Assembly (NCBI GenBank): GCA_029252685.1
Contig: JAQXAY010000102.1
Location: forward strand, 1 to 32,219
From: Saprospiraceae bacterium
Lineage (GTDB): Bacteria > Bacteroidota > Bacteroidia > Chitinophagales > Saprospiraceae
Reading direction: 5' to 3'
DNA: 32,219 nt
Position numbers and translations under genes: made by a program. Position 1 is the first letter of the stretch, and each line of letters begins with the position of its first letter. Positions 15,459-22,761 of this stretch are shown in pieces. The notes beneath the pieces are model-generated. The model was not told where the DNA came from, searched no databases, and saw nothing but the letters and a program-made list of their open reading frames with translations.

Positions 15459-15777
15459 TTATCACGAGCTCGTCTACGAATGTACCCGAAAAATTCCCTT
15501 TGGCAAGGTCTGTACCTATGGACTAATTGCCGATTTTTTAGGTTTAGGTTCTGCCAGGATGGTAGGCTGGGCCTTAAATAAGTCCTTCTCATCCCAACCC
15601 GAAGTTCCTGCGCATCGAGTAGTAAATAGAAAAGGTGAACTTAGTGGTAGAAATCATTTTAGCAGCCCAGATATCATGCAAAAAAGACTAGAAGCGGAGG
15701 GTATCCGAGTAGAAAACGACAAAGTCAAGAACTTTGAAGATGTCCTTTGGAGACCACAACTAGAAGATTTTGACTAG
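15448..15777 (+). CDS. alkyltransferase-like DNA repair protein (ATL, MGMT fold)
   Basis: This 109-residue protein has the C-terminal DNA-binding domain of O6-alkylguanine-DNA alkyltransferase without the N-terminal domain. The motif IPFGKVCTYGLIADFLG is followed by GSARMVGWALNKS, which carries the arginine finger (Arg37). The active-site segment then reads VPAHRVVNRKGELSG. The acceptor Cys of the PCHR motif is Ala55 here, so it cannot transfer alkyl groups to itself. Proteins of this kind (ATLs, with Trp or Ala at this site) bind O6-alkylguanine and hand the lesion to nucleotide excision repair. The gene is divergent from the TrpF-like/recX group, and its stop overlaps that of the convergent kinase gene by 3 nt. 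Confidence 0.9.
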   Translation: MENNYHELVYECTRKIPFGKVCTYGLIADFLGLGSARMVGWALNKSFSSQPEVPAHRVVNRKGELSGRNHFSSPDIMQKRLEAEGIRVENDKVKNFEDVLWRPQLEDFD

Positions 15778-16658
15778 AATAACTTCAAAGCAGTCCCTTC
15801 AAAATTATCTAAAATATGCTGCTCTGATCCTATAGCAAGATAATATCCCCCGCCACCAGCACCACACAATTTCAAATAGAAATCACCTGTCTTTAAGCCT
15901 TTTTCCCAAAGTGGCACAAAACCGGGAAGGATCATCTCTTTGAAACCATCGAATTGAAGCCTTGAAAGAATCTCAATATTAGACAAGAAATTTAAGTCCC
16001 CTTGTAAAAAGCCTTCGATCGCTCGATCAGAGGCCTCTTTCAAAGGTTGCAGTAATTTTGATTCAAAATCAGAGACCCTCTTTTTTTTATTATAAATATC
16101 AACAAACGGCTGCGTAGACCTTGACACCTCCGAATCCAATAAATAAAATGAGCAGGATTGCGACGGAATATGGACCTGACCTATTGAACCGCTCTGATCC
16201 ACTAACAAAGGAGTATCGTAAAAAGATATCAAAGGGTCAACACCTGAACTTTTTCCATGAAAAAAAGACTCCATAAGCGAAAGTCTCTGGCGAATGTCTA
16301 TAAAGTCATCCGTTTGAGCATTATCAAATAAATACTGATCATAGATCCCAGCTATGAGTGCCCCTGAACTTCCTGTGCCATAGCCATTTCTTATATTTGA
16401 ATTGAATATCAAACCAGATTGAATTGCATGCTCCAAGGTCTTGAGGTCTAAAAACTCATTGAGCTTTTTATCCTGAAAAAAAGATAGCAGTTCAAGCATC
16501 TCCTTGAAATAAGGATTTTTAATCTTAGGATTATCTACCTGCCCCCAATGTCCTTTAAATTTTTTAAAGGGCATAGCTAAAGCTTGAGCCTGTTCAAGCA
16601 CCAAATATTCTCCAAACAGTAAGACCTTCGAATGATATGCTCTGTTATTTTCCTTCAT
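15774..16658 (-). CDS. GHMP kinase, probably mevalonate kinase
   Basis: This 294-residue protein has the three GHMP motifs: an N-terminal SKVLLFGEYLVLEQAQALAM, the ATP-binding glycine loop GYGTGSSGALIAGIYDQYL, and the C-terminal KLCGAGGGGYYLA. The segment ESFFHGKSSGVDPLISFY matches the mevalonate kinase catalytic region, where His, Lys and Asp surround the phosphoryl site. It would convert mevalonate to 5-phosphomevalonate for isoprenoid synthesis. The glycine loop is longer than the usual GLGSS pattern, and other small GHMP kinases cannot be excluded. It overlaps the upstream CYTH gene by 14 nt, implying coupled translation. Confidence 0.8.
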   Translation of the reverse strand: MKENNRAYHSKVLLFGEYLVLEQAQALAMPFKKFKGHWGQVDNPKIKNPYFKEMLELLSFFQDKKLNEFLDLKTLEHAIQSGLIFNSNIRNGYGTGSSGALIAGIYDQYLFDNAQTDDFIDIRQRLSLMESFFHGKSSGVDPLISFYDTPLLVDQSGSIGQVHIPSQSCSFYLLDSEVSRSTQPFVDIYNKKKRVSDFESKLLQPLKEASDRAIEGFLQGDLNFLSNIEILSRLQFDGFKEMILPGFVPLWEKGLKTGDFYLKLCGAGGGGYYLAIGSEQHILDNFEGTALKLF

Positions 16659-17175
16659 TCATCTGAATTAATAGATCTGAATATGATAGATGAATCAGAT
16701 CATCATCTTCTACTTCAAGATATTCCATATAATGATCACATTGTTCTTTCAGGCTGTTCTGATCCGGATAATCCGAACATTCCATAGCTTCTATCTCCAT
16801 AAAAGCACCTAATCCTTCCACCTGATCAATATGAAACTTTACATTACCTATATAATATATCTCACGCTTCTTGTCAACAATTACTTTCTTCCCAAGAGCC
16901 ATATTTAAGGTATTCAACAAGTCTTCACTATGATTATCTGCCTTAAACAAGCTTACCAAAGAGGTTTTTGGACCACTTATGTTTGGCCTTTCATAATAGA
17001 TCAAATGTTTTTCAATACTACCCTGTCTCAACTTTAACCGACCCTGTGGAACATTAAAATATGTATCAATTTGATGATCTGTGCCTACAGATTTTGGATT
17101 TTTAGCTAACAAAAGAGCTCTCAATCTGTCTGCAGAATCTACTCTGGCTTTGATTTCAACGTTTATGAATGCCAT
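16645..17175 (-). CDS. CYTH domain protein (class IV adenylate cyclase or thiamine triphosphatase-like)
   Basis: The 176-residue protein fits the CYTH triphosphate tunnel fold. It has an N-terminal charged strand (INVEIKARV), then TDHQIDTYFNVPQGRLKLRQG, LIYYERPN, and a late FHIDQVEGLGAFMEIEA strand with alternating acidic residues. Family members bind metal triphosphates and include class IV adenylate cyclases, thiamine triphosphatases and inorganic triphosphatases. In the usual E-x-E-x-K motif the first Glu is Asn here, a variation seen in cyclase-like members. It is the first gene of a two-gene unit with the kinase and shares 14 nt with it. The true substrate cannot be read from sequence. 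Confidence 0.85.
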   Translation of the reverse strand: MAFINVEIKARVDSADRLRALLLAKNPKSVGTDHQIDTYFNVPQGRLKLRQGSIEKHLIYYERPNISGPKTSLVSLFKADNHSEDLLNTLNMALGKKVIVDKKREIYYIGNVKFHIDQVEGLGAFMEIEAMECSDYPDQNSLKEQCDHYMEYLEVEDDDLIHLSYSDLLIQMNEGK

Positions 17176-17243
17176 TGGTTCTCAATTTTTTAAATTAATT
17201 TAGATTGTAGTCCAGTTTATTTTTTCCTAAAACTCCTTTTTAT

Positions 17244-17251
17244 TAGTTTTG
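17244..17251 (+). promoter_or_regulatory. promoter of the DUF3127 gene, -7 element
   Basis: TAGTTTTG fits TAnnTTTG and lies 24 bp before the start codon. No TTG is found at the proper distance upstream. Confidence 0.45.
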
Positions 17252-17275
17252 TTAAAAGTATAAAAAAGAACCAGA

Positions 17276-17638
17276 ATGGCATTTGAAGTTATAGGCAAAT
17301 TGCACAAGAAATTTGATGCAGAAGAAAAATCATCTTCATTCAAGATTAGAAACTTCGTAATCGTTACAAAAGATGGCGAATACGAACAATTCATCAATTT
17401 CCAATTGACACAGGATAAATGTGATATCGTTGATAAATTTGAAGAAGGAAGCGAGATAAAAGTTCATTTCAACCTTAGAGGTAGAGAATGGCAGGGTAAA
17501 TATTTCACCAATCTACAGGCTTGGAGAATAGAAGGAGATACAAGTGCAGCTGTTGCTGATGCTCCTGATGATCCATTCCCAAATATGGACGATGCTCCAC
17601 TAGCGGAAGAAGATCAGAATGATGATTTACCATTTTAA
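17276..17638 (+). CDS. DUF3127 OB-fold protein with SSB-like acidic tip
   Basis: This small cytoplasmic protein of 120 residues matches DUF3127. The pattern runs EVIGKLHKKFDAEEKSSSFK, then IRNFVIVT, YEQFINFQLTQDKCDIVDKF, VHFNLRGREWQGKYFTNLQ and AWRIE. This beta-rich body looks like an OB fold close to single-stranded DNA-binding proteins. A flexible acidic tail follows and ends NDDLPF, nearly identical to the C-terminal tip (DDDIPF type) by which SSB recruits partner proteins. It is therefore probably an SSB-like nucleic-acid-binding protein, but no experiment known to me assigns its role. It has its own promoter and a very strong terminator. Confidence 0.85.
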   Translation: MAFEVIGKLHKKFDAEEKSSSFKIRNFVIVTKDGEYEQFINFQLTQDKCDIVDKFEEGSEIKVHFNLRGREWQGKYFTNLQAWRIEGDTSAAVADAPDDPFPNMDDAPLAEEDQNDDLPF

Positions 17639-17640
17639 AT

Positions 17641-17673
17641 AAAAAAAGCTCAGGCAATGCCTGAGCTTTTTTT
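17641..17673. terminator. bidirectional terminator between DUF3127 gene and bcp
   Basis: A perfect 15-bp inverted repeat runs from the A-run plus GCTCAGGC, through an AAT loop, to GCCTGAGC plus a T-run. It has poly-U exits on both strands and lies between convergent genes. Its right end overlaps the bcp stop codon by 2 nt. Confidence 0.93.
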
Positions 17674-18124
17674 ATTTAAGGATTTGATTTGCATGTTCCT
17701 TGGTTTTCACCTTTGTGATAACCTCTTCGATCAAGCCATCTGAACCAATGAGAAAAGTCGTTCTATAAACGCCTTCAAATTCTCTGCCCATAAACTTCTT
17801 AAGTCCCCAGCAGCCAAAGTCCTTTATAACTTTCAAGTCTGTATCAGCGATCAGACTAAAAGGTAATTCAAATTTAGCGATGAAATTTTGATGCTTCTTT
17901 TCAGAATCTGGACTTACACCCAAAAGTGAATAACCCTGTGCCTTTAATGCATCAAAATTATCTCTTAAATCACAGACCTCTGCCGTACAACCCGGTGTAT
18001 TATCCTTCGGATAAAAAAACAGAACCAACTTCTTGCCTGCATAATCAGCAGAACTAACAGTAGAGCCATCTTCAATGACAGCGCTAAAATCTGGTGCCTT
18101 ATCTCCCGCTTTAAGATGTGTCAT
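17672..18124 (-). CDS. bcp: thioredoxin-dependent thiol peroxidase (Bcp/PrxQ)
   Basis: This 150-residue peroxiredoxin reduces hydrogen peroxide and organic hydroperoxides using thioredoxin. The catalytic region is FFYPKDNTPGCTAEVCDLRD, with Cys46 as the peroxidatic and Cys51 as the resolving cysteine in the usual C-x4-C spacing. VSPDSEKKHQNFIAKFELPF and a later GVYRTTFLIG segment complete the family pattern. There is no signal peptide. It starts 2 bp after the stop of the M23 peptidase gene on the same strand, so it is probably the last gene of that transcript. Confidence 0.95.
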   Translation of the reverse strand: MTHLKAGDKAPDFSAVIEDGSTVSSADYAGKKLVLFFYPKDNTPGCTAEVCDLRDNFDALKAQGYSLLGVSPDSEKKHQNFIAKFELPFSLIADTDLKVIKDFGCWGLKKFMGREFEGVYRTTFLIGSDGLIEEVITKVKTKEHANQILK

Positions 18125-18126
18125 AT

Positions 18127-19845
18127 CTATTTTATAAATTCTTTTTCAAAGGTGGCAATATTACCACTTAAATCTTCTACTACTAAACGTAATTTATGCT
18201 TACCAGGTTTAATAGTCCCATCAAATTGATGCGTTATAGTTTTGTATTTCTGGTCATAATTAAAAAGAATCCATTGACCATCTACCTCTCCTCTAAAACT
18301 TAAAACTCCGGCACTTCTCGTCATTGGTATATTATCATCAATCACAAATCTAAGTTTGGATAGTCGCCTAGAATCATAACGAAATCCAATTGATCGTATC
18401 GTCGGTTTTATTGTATCCATAAAAATGGCATAATCTCCAAAACCCCAAACTGTTGCTTTTACAAAATCTCCTTCTAAAGCCCCACCTACTCGCCTGACTC
18501 GTCCGTTCTTATCACAGTGCCCAATGAATAATCTCGATCTATCCTTATCGGACAACAGACTTGGATCTTTGATTCTCAAGGCAATATTTATTGGCCTATG
18601 CAAGGGTACAAGTTTGGAATGTAGCTTCAAAACATCAGAATAATATCCTGCCGATCGATCACTTACAAGGTCAATATGAACCAATTCATCCAGATAGAGA
18701 CTATTCTCAGGAAAGTAAACCTCAAAATCATCTCTTACTATTAGGTTTGGACGATTATGAAATAGATAGTAATTATGTAATTCAGCTTTAGGCTTAATCT
18801 TTTTGACAGTTTCTTTTACAAAAAACTCCAAGGTGGAAGTGTTACCATTTATATCAGCAACCTCTAGAACCACAGCTCGGACTTGGTTTAAATTACGCAC
18901 AAAACCATCTCCTGCTGCTCCCTTATACATATCCAGTTTGTTACCAGGAAGCTTAAACAAACGATTATAGTATGATCTTTTAAAAAGCCATTCTTTATAA
19001 TCAAGATGGGCATTTAGATATCGGGAATCCTTCACAGGAATAGCATCCAGGGAAAATGAAAAATGTCTCTCTCCATCAAGATCCATCTGCATGGCATAAA
19101 CACCATTTTTATTGTGAGACTCACTATGCCTATCGTACGCTTTTAAGGCTAAGCCCCAGAACATACTTTCAGTATTCAATGTATCTCCATTAATTCTATA
19201 TCCCGTTTTTGTTTTACTAAGCTTGATTGCCTTCGATGAAACCACCTTATTGTCTTCATCAAATTCATACAGCTTCAAGGTATACAATATTGGTGCGACA
19301 ACATCCTGAACAGTCAAGCCAAACAACAGAGGGTTCATCTGCTTGTTACTGGCAGTCTCTCTTATTTCAAAATGCAAATGAGCACCATGAGAAGACCCTG
19401 AATTACCCATTTTCCCTATAAAATCTCCTTTATCTACAGGAAACATACCTGGCTCTAGCTCTATAAGCTGACTAAAACGTTCCTGATCATATTGCTGTGC
19501 TTTTACATAATCCTCAACGGAGTCCGAAAAGGAATTCATATGGCCATAAACCGTAGTAAACCCATTTGGGTGCCTTATATAAAGAGCATTGCCATAGCCA
19601 TTAGGTTTTACACTGACTTTGCATATATAACCAGCCCCAGCACTATATAACTTATCCCCAGTTACACCGTATTCAGATTTAATATCTAAACCCCCATGAA
19701 AATGATTGGACCTCAATTCTCCGAAAGTACCTGAAAGGCGGACGGTATGTTTTACTGGCCAATTGAAATAATCTTTAGGTAGATTATCCGCTTTTATAAA
19801 GCTGAAGAGGCAAAGAAAAAATAAGATCAGATATATACGAGACAT
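18127..19845 (-). CDS. M23 family metallopeptidase (LytM domain), exported
   Basis: The protein has 572 residues and a signal peptide (MSRIYLILFFLCLFSFIKA). The LytM domain comes unusually early, at about residues 28-175. The zinc ligands are present: HGGLD at 50-54 gives His50 and Asp54, and HLH at 157-159 supplies the later histidines, with His102 in YGHM. The active centre is therefore intact and peptidoglycan cross-link cleavage is plausible. The remaining about 400 residues are beta-rich with no recognised family and may be Ig-like modules for binding or localisation. It lies 96 bp after aat and 2 bp before bcp on the same strand. Confidence 0.9.
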   Translation of the reverse strand: MSRIYLILFFLCLFSFIKADNLPKDYFNWPVKHTVRLSGTFGELRSNHFHGGLDIKSEYGVTGDKLYSAGAGYICKVSVKPNGYGNALYIRHPNGFTTVYGHMNSFSDSVEDYVKAQQYDQERFSQLIELEPGMFPVDKGDFIGKMGNSGSSHGAHLHFEIRETASNKQMNPLLFGLTVQDVVAPILYTLKLYEFDEDNKVVSSKAIKLSKTKTGYRINGDTLNTESMFWGLALKAYDRHSESHNKNGVYAMQMDLDGERHFSFSLDAIPVKDSRYLNAHLDYKEWLFKRSYYNRLFKLPGNKLDMYKGAAGDGFVRNLNQVRAVVLEVADINGNTSTLEFFVKETVKKIKPKAELHNYYLFHNRPNLIVRDDFEVYFPENSLYLDELVHIDLVSDRSAGYYSDVLKLHSKLVPLHRPINIALRIKDPSLLSDKDRSRLFIGHCDKNGRVRRVGGALEGDFVKATVWGFGDYAIFMDTIKPTIRSIGFRYDSRRLSKLRFVIDDNIPMTRSAGVLSFRGEVDGQWILFNYDQKYKTITHQFDGTIKPGKHKLRLVVEDLSGNIATFEKEFIK

Positions 19846-19941
19846 GTATTTAATAAAGATAATAAAACATGAAAGGCTATAAGCTGTAAGCCCTAATTCA
19901 AAGAATCAAAAAAATAATCTAAAACCAAAGATGTGCTAAAT

Positions 19942-20658
19942 CTAAATATTTTTTTTGGGCAATTCTGTATTTAAAATGTCCATCCAATTACCAAGATGAG
20001 TTCCTTCACTTGCATTACGCTTCAGGATATCCTGAAATTCTGCTAAGTCTATCGGCTTTGCGCCAAGTGTACCTAAGTGACCTGTTTCCTGCTGACAATC
20101 AACTAATTCATAGTTCAATTCCCCCAATCGCTTAACCAATGAAATAAATCCAAATTTTGATGCATTGGGCGCAAGTGCAAACATTGATTCTCCAAAAAAT
20201 ATTTTTCCTATTGCTATACCATACAATCCTCCAACTAAGGTTTCTCCTTTCCAAACTTCTGCAGAATGCGCCAATCCTGATTTGTGCAAACCAATATAAG
20301 CAGAACGCATCTCCTCTGTTATCCAAGTGCCAAGATCACCTTGACCAGGTCTTTTCACCTTTGCACAATTATCAATAACCTGCTCAAATACAGTATCGAA
20401 AGTAACATTGTATTTTTTTTGGTTAAAATATGGCCGCATACTCTTTGAGACCTTCAAGTCCTTTGGGAAAAGCACAAATCTTGGATCAGGTGACCACCAT
20501 AGGATAGGATCTCCAGGATTATACCATGGAAAAATACCATTTTTATAGGCTAGGACTAGGCGTTCTTGACTAAGATCACCACCAACTGCAAGTAAACCAT
20601 CTTCAGCAAAGGACGGATTAGGAAAGGCAAGTTCATCACTTAGGGCATAGATAGGCAT
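19942..20658 (-). CDS. aat: leucyl/phenylalanyl-tRNA-protein transferase
   Basis: Aat transfers Leu or Phe from tRNA to proteins with N-terminal Arg or Lys, marking them for ClpAP/ClpS. The 238-residue protein shows the whole family pattern. The N-terminus has FPNPSFAEDGLLAVGGDLS, then the hallmark GIFPWYNPGDPILWWSPDPR. Later come GLAHSAEVWKGETLVGGLYG, GKIFFGESMF and ELVDCQQETGHLGTLGA. It starts 1 bp after the clpS stop codon, so the adaptor and the transferase of one degradation pathway are made together. This head-to-tail pairing is a strong functional link. Confidence 0.97.
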   Translation of the reverse strand: MPIYALSDELAFPNPSFAEDGLLAVGGDLSQERLVLAYKNGIFPWYNPGDPILWWSPDPRFVLFPKDLKVSKSMRPYFNQKKYNVTFDTVFEQVIDNCAKVKRPGQGDLGTWITEEMRSAYIGLHKSGLAHSAEVWKGETLVGGLYGIAIGKIFFGESMFALAPNASKFGFISLVKRLGELNYELVDCQQETGHLGTLGAKPIDLAEFQDILKRNASEGTHLGNWMDILNTELPKKNI

Positions 20659-20659
20659 A

Positions 20660-20944
20660 TCACTCGATTACAGCAGAAAGACCCCGATCAACCAAAGCAT
20701 CCTTGAATGTTCTCAACTCATCGAGTGAACCAGATTTCACATTAGCTTTACCTTTGAAATGGATCAAAAAGGCAAGTTGCTCTGCCTGAGTAGAAGAATG
20801 TTTTAAAACATCAACAAAGGACTCAATAACCCACTCGAAAGTATTTTGGTCATCATTGTACACAATGATATTAGAGGTATAGTCACTTAAGACCTCCTCC
20901 AATTCTTCGTCAACTAATAATTCTTCTAACTTTTCTTCGATCAT
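20660..20944 (-). CDS. clpS: ATP-dependent Clp protease adaptor ClpS
   Basis: ClpS delivers N-degron substrates to the ClpAP protease. This 94-residue protein has an acidic flexible N-terminus of about 25 residues. Next comes the core IIVYNDDQNTFEWVIESFVDVL, with the Asn30-Asp31-Asp32 stretch that binds the substrate amino group. The helix QAEQLAFLIHFKGKANVKSG carries the conserved His62. The C-terminal strand is shorter than in proteobacterial ClpS. clpA is not in the window. It is translated just ahead of aat, which makes the leucylated substrates that ClpS recognises. Confidence 0.93.
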   Translation of the reverse strand: MIEEKLEELLVDEELEEVLSDYTSNIIVYNDDQNTFEWVIESFVDVLKHSSTQAEQLAFLIHFKGKANVKSGSLDELRTFKDALVDRGLSAVIE

Positions 20945-20964
20945 GTTCAGTTCAATTTGCTAAA

Positions 20965-20972
20965 CAAAGGTA
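20965..20972 (-). promoter_or_regulatory. clpS-aat promoter, -7 element
   Basis: TACCTTTG on the minus strand matches TAnnTTTG and is 20 bp before the clpS start codon. No well-placed -33 TTG is visible. Confidence 0.45.
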
Positions 20973-21119
20973 AAAACTAAAATCTACTAAAAAACACTCT
21001 TTTACAATGATAAGTACACAATACTTACCCAAAAGAAGAAATTTACCAATTATTGATTAAAATTTTCGTACCTAATACTGGAAATTTGATCTTTATTTAA
21101 AAAACAACAAAAGAAGTAA

Positions 21120-21140
21120 AGTGTTTGATGTCAAGACACT
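21120..21140. repeat. imperfect palindrome upstream of the EamA operon
   Basis: Outer arms AGTGT / ACACT enclose TTGA-TG-TCAA, with a single extra G on the right. The element lies about 36 bp upstream of the -33 box, a typical activator position. Confidence 0.35.
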
Positions 21141-21176
21141 AAAACACAATCAAATTACTAATATCAGTTGTATAAA

Positions 21177-21206
21177 TTGAATTTATGCGTGGTATTAATA
21201 CATTTG
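21177..21206 (+). promoter_or_regulatory. promoter of the EamA/O-methyltransferase/FemAB-like operon
   Basis: TTG (21177-21179), 19 bp, then TACATTTG (21199-21206) is an excellent Bacteroidota promoter. The start codon follows 39 bp after the -7 box. Confidence 0.7.
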
Positions 21207-21245
21207 CAGATATTCTCAATAAACAGCTAATTTTTCAAAGAAAAA

Positions 21246-22127
21246 ATGGACAAATCAGTCAAGAGGGCATACCTCCAAATACATCTGGCAGTGTTACTCT
21301 TTGGTCTTACTGCTATCCTAGGAGATCTAATAAAAGTATCTGCATTGTCTATCGTCTGGTGGAGAGTGTTATTGACTTCTGCTAGTTTTCTATTCCTAGT
21401 CAATTTTAAGCACCTAAAATCCATCCCAAGACCTGTTTTATTCAGATTATTCGGTGTTGGTGCTTTGATTGCTCTGCACTGGTTGACTTTTTATGGCTCC
21501 ATTAAATATGCAAATGCATCAATTGCTCTTGTCTGCCTTGCAACAACTTCATTTTTGACATCCATTTTTGAACCTTTAATTCTGAAACAAAAGTTCAAGT
21601 CCTATGAAGTAATGATAGGTCTTATTATAATACCAGGCATGTGGCTTATCGTTAGTGACCTCGAAACAGATATGATGCTCGGTGTATATATAGGCCTTAC
21701 CTCAGCATTACTTGCAACGATTTTTTCCATCCTGAACAAAAAATATATAGACCAGATTGAGACCAAATCTATGGCTCTAGTGGAAATGTTTTCCTCCTTC
21801 TTAACGATGAGTCTTATGCTACCATTTTATCTAAAATATAGCACGGAAGTCCAATTCTGGATGGATGGACGAGATTGGATTTATATGGGAATTTTAGTTT
21901 TGGGCTGCACGACGCTGGCATTTCTCCTTAACTTAGAATCACTAAAACATCTTAGTGCATTTACCTCAAACCTAATCATAAACCTTGAACCTGTTTATGG
22001 AATCATTCTGGCAATGCTGATACTCAATGAACACAGAGAATTAAATACGAACTTCTATATCGGTGTGGTCGTTATTCTAACATCCGTATTCCTGCACCCT
22101 TTTTTAAAGAAAAAATTTGATAAATAA
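21246..22127 (+). CDS. EamA/DMT family transporter
   Basis: This 293-residue protein has about ten hydrophobic helices in two homologous halves, the layout of EamA drug/metabolite transporters. The signature-like segments are AILGDLIKVSALSIVWWRVLLTS near the start of the first half (read as two blocks), ALHWLTFYGSIKYANAS, and the corresponding NLEPVYGIILAMLILNEHRE in the second half. It should export or import a small metabolite across the inner membrane, but the substrate cannot be read. It is the first gene of a tight operon; the methyltransferase gene follows after 2 bp. Confidence 0.92.
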   Translation: MDKSVKRAYLQIHLAVLLFGLTAILGDLIKVSALSIVWWRVLLTSASFLFLVNFKHLKSIPRPVLFRLFGVGALIALHWLTFYGSIKYANASIALVCLATTSFLTSIFEPLILKQKFKSYEVMIGLIIIPGMWLIVSDLETDMMLGVYIGLTSALLATIFSILNKKYIDQIETKSMALVEMFSSFLTMSLMLPFYLKYSTEVQFWMDGRDWIYMGILVLGCTTLAFLLNLESLKHLSAFTSNLIINLEPVYGIILAMLILNEHRELNTNFYIGVVVILTSVFLHPFLKKKFDK

Positions 22128-22129
22128 TA

Positions 22130-22759
22130 ATGGACCTAGATCTTCTCACAACCTACTGCGAAGGATTATGTATACCACAATCAGCTCTTTTAAAAGAACT
22201 GGAGAGAGAGACTAATTTAAAAACTCTTAACCCCAGAATGCTTTCTGGACACCTTCAAGGGACTCTGCTCCATATGCTGGTAAAGATACATGGCAGTAAA
22301 CGTATTCTAGAGATAGGTACATTTACTGGATATGCTACCATATCGATGGCATCTGCACTTCCTGATGACGGAGAATTAATAACATTGGAGGCCAATGAAG
22401 AACTAGAATTCATCTCGAGCAAATACTTCCAAAAAGCGGAACTTCAGGATATAATCACACAGCATTTTGGAGATGCAAAAGCACTCATTAAGACTATCGA
22501 AGGAATCTTTGACCTTGTCTTTATTGACGCTGGCAAAAAAGATAACGAGTTCTACTTCGAACAAATACTCCCACAAGTTAGATCTGGAGGATTAATACTA
22601 GTCGACAATGTACTTTGGTCCGGAAAAGTACTCGACGAAAGCATGGATAATCATACTCAGATCATTCATGACTTCAATGTAAAAATGTCCAGAGACCCTA
22701 GATTAGAATCCTTATATTTACCACTGAGGGATGGTTTAGCTCTGTTCAGGAAAAAATAG
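22130..22759 (+). CDS. class I SAM-dependent O-methyltransferase (catechol/caffeoyl-CoA type)
   Basis: The 209-residue enzyme has the small-molecule O-methyltransferase pattern. Motif I is ILEIGTFTGYATISMA (about residues 59-74), followed by the acidic ITLEANEE segment. Metal-site region FDLVFIDAGKKDNEFYFE and GGLILVDNVLWSGKV come next, with the C-terminal LPLRDGLALFRKK. Family members methylate catechol-like hydroxyls using a divalent metal. The gene is spaced 2 bp from both neighbours, so translation is coupled. Together with the EamA exporter it might modify and export a small aromatic, but that is inference from position. Confidence 0.93.
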   Translation: MDLDLLTTYCEGLCIPQSALLKELERETNLKTLNPRMLSGHLQGTLLHMLVKIHGSKRILEIGTFTGYATISMASALPDDGELITLEANEELEFISSKYFQKAELQDIITQHFGDAKALIKTIEGIFDLVFIDAGKKDNEFYFEQILPQVRSGGLILVDNVLWSGKVLDESMDNHTQIIHDFNVKMSRDPRLESLYLPLRDGLALFRKK

Positions 22760-22761
22760 GT

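Larger units (their letters stand above)
20945..21245. other. 301-bp divergent intergenic region between clpS and the EamA gene
   Basis: This AT-rich gap holds the clpS -7 element on minus, the EamA-operon promoter on plus, and a hairpin-capable segment at 21120-21140. I see no coding sequence of convincing quality, no tRNA and no known riboswitch fold. Confidence 0.5.

Noticed and set aside
15107-15526. Plus-strand frame antisense to the TrpF-like gene.
   Set aside because: Serine/threonine-rich shadow of the real gene; it also overlaps the ATL gene in another frame.
20799-20810. TGTTTTAAAACA palindrome resembling the operator half-sites.
   Set aside because: It lies in clpS coding sequence, the half-sites overlap instead of being spaced, and single matches are expected by chance.
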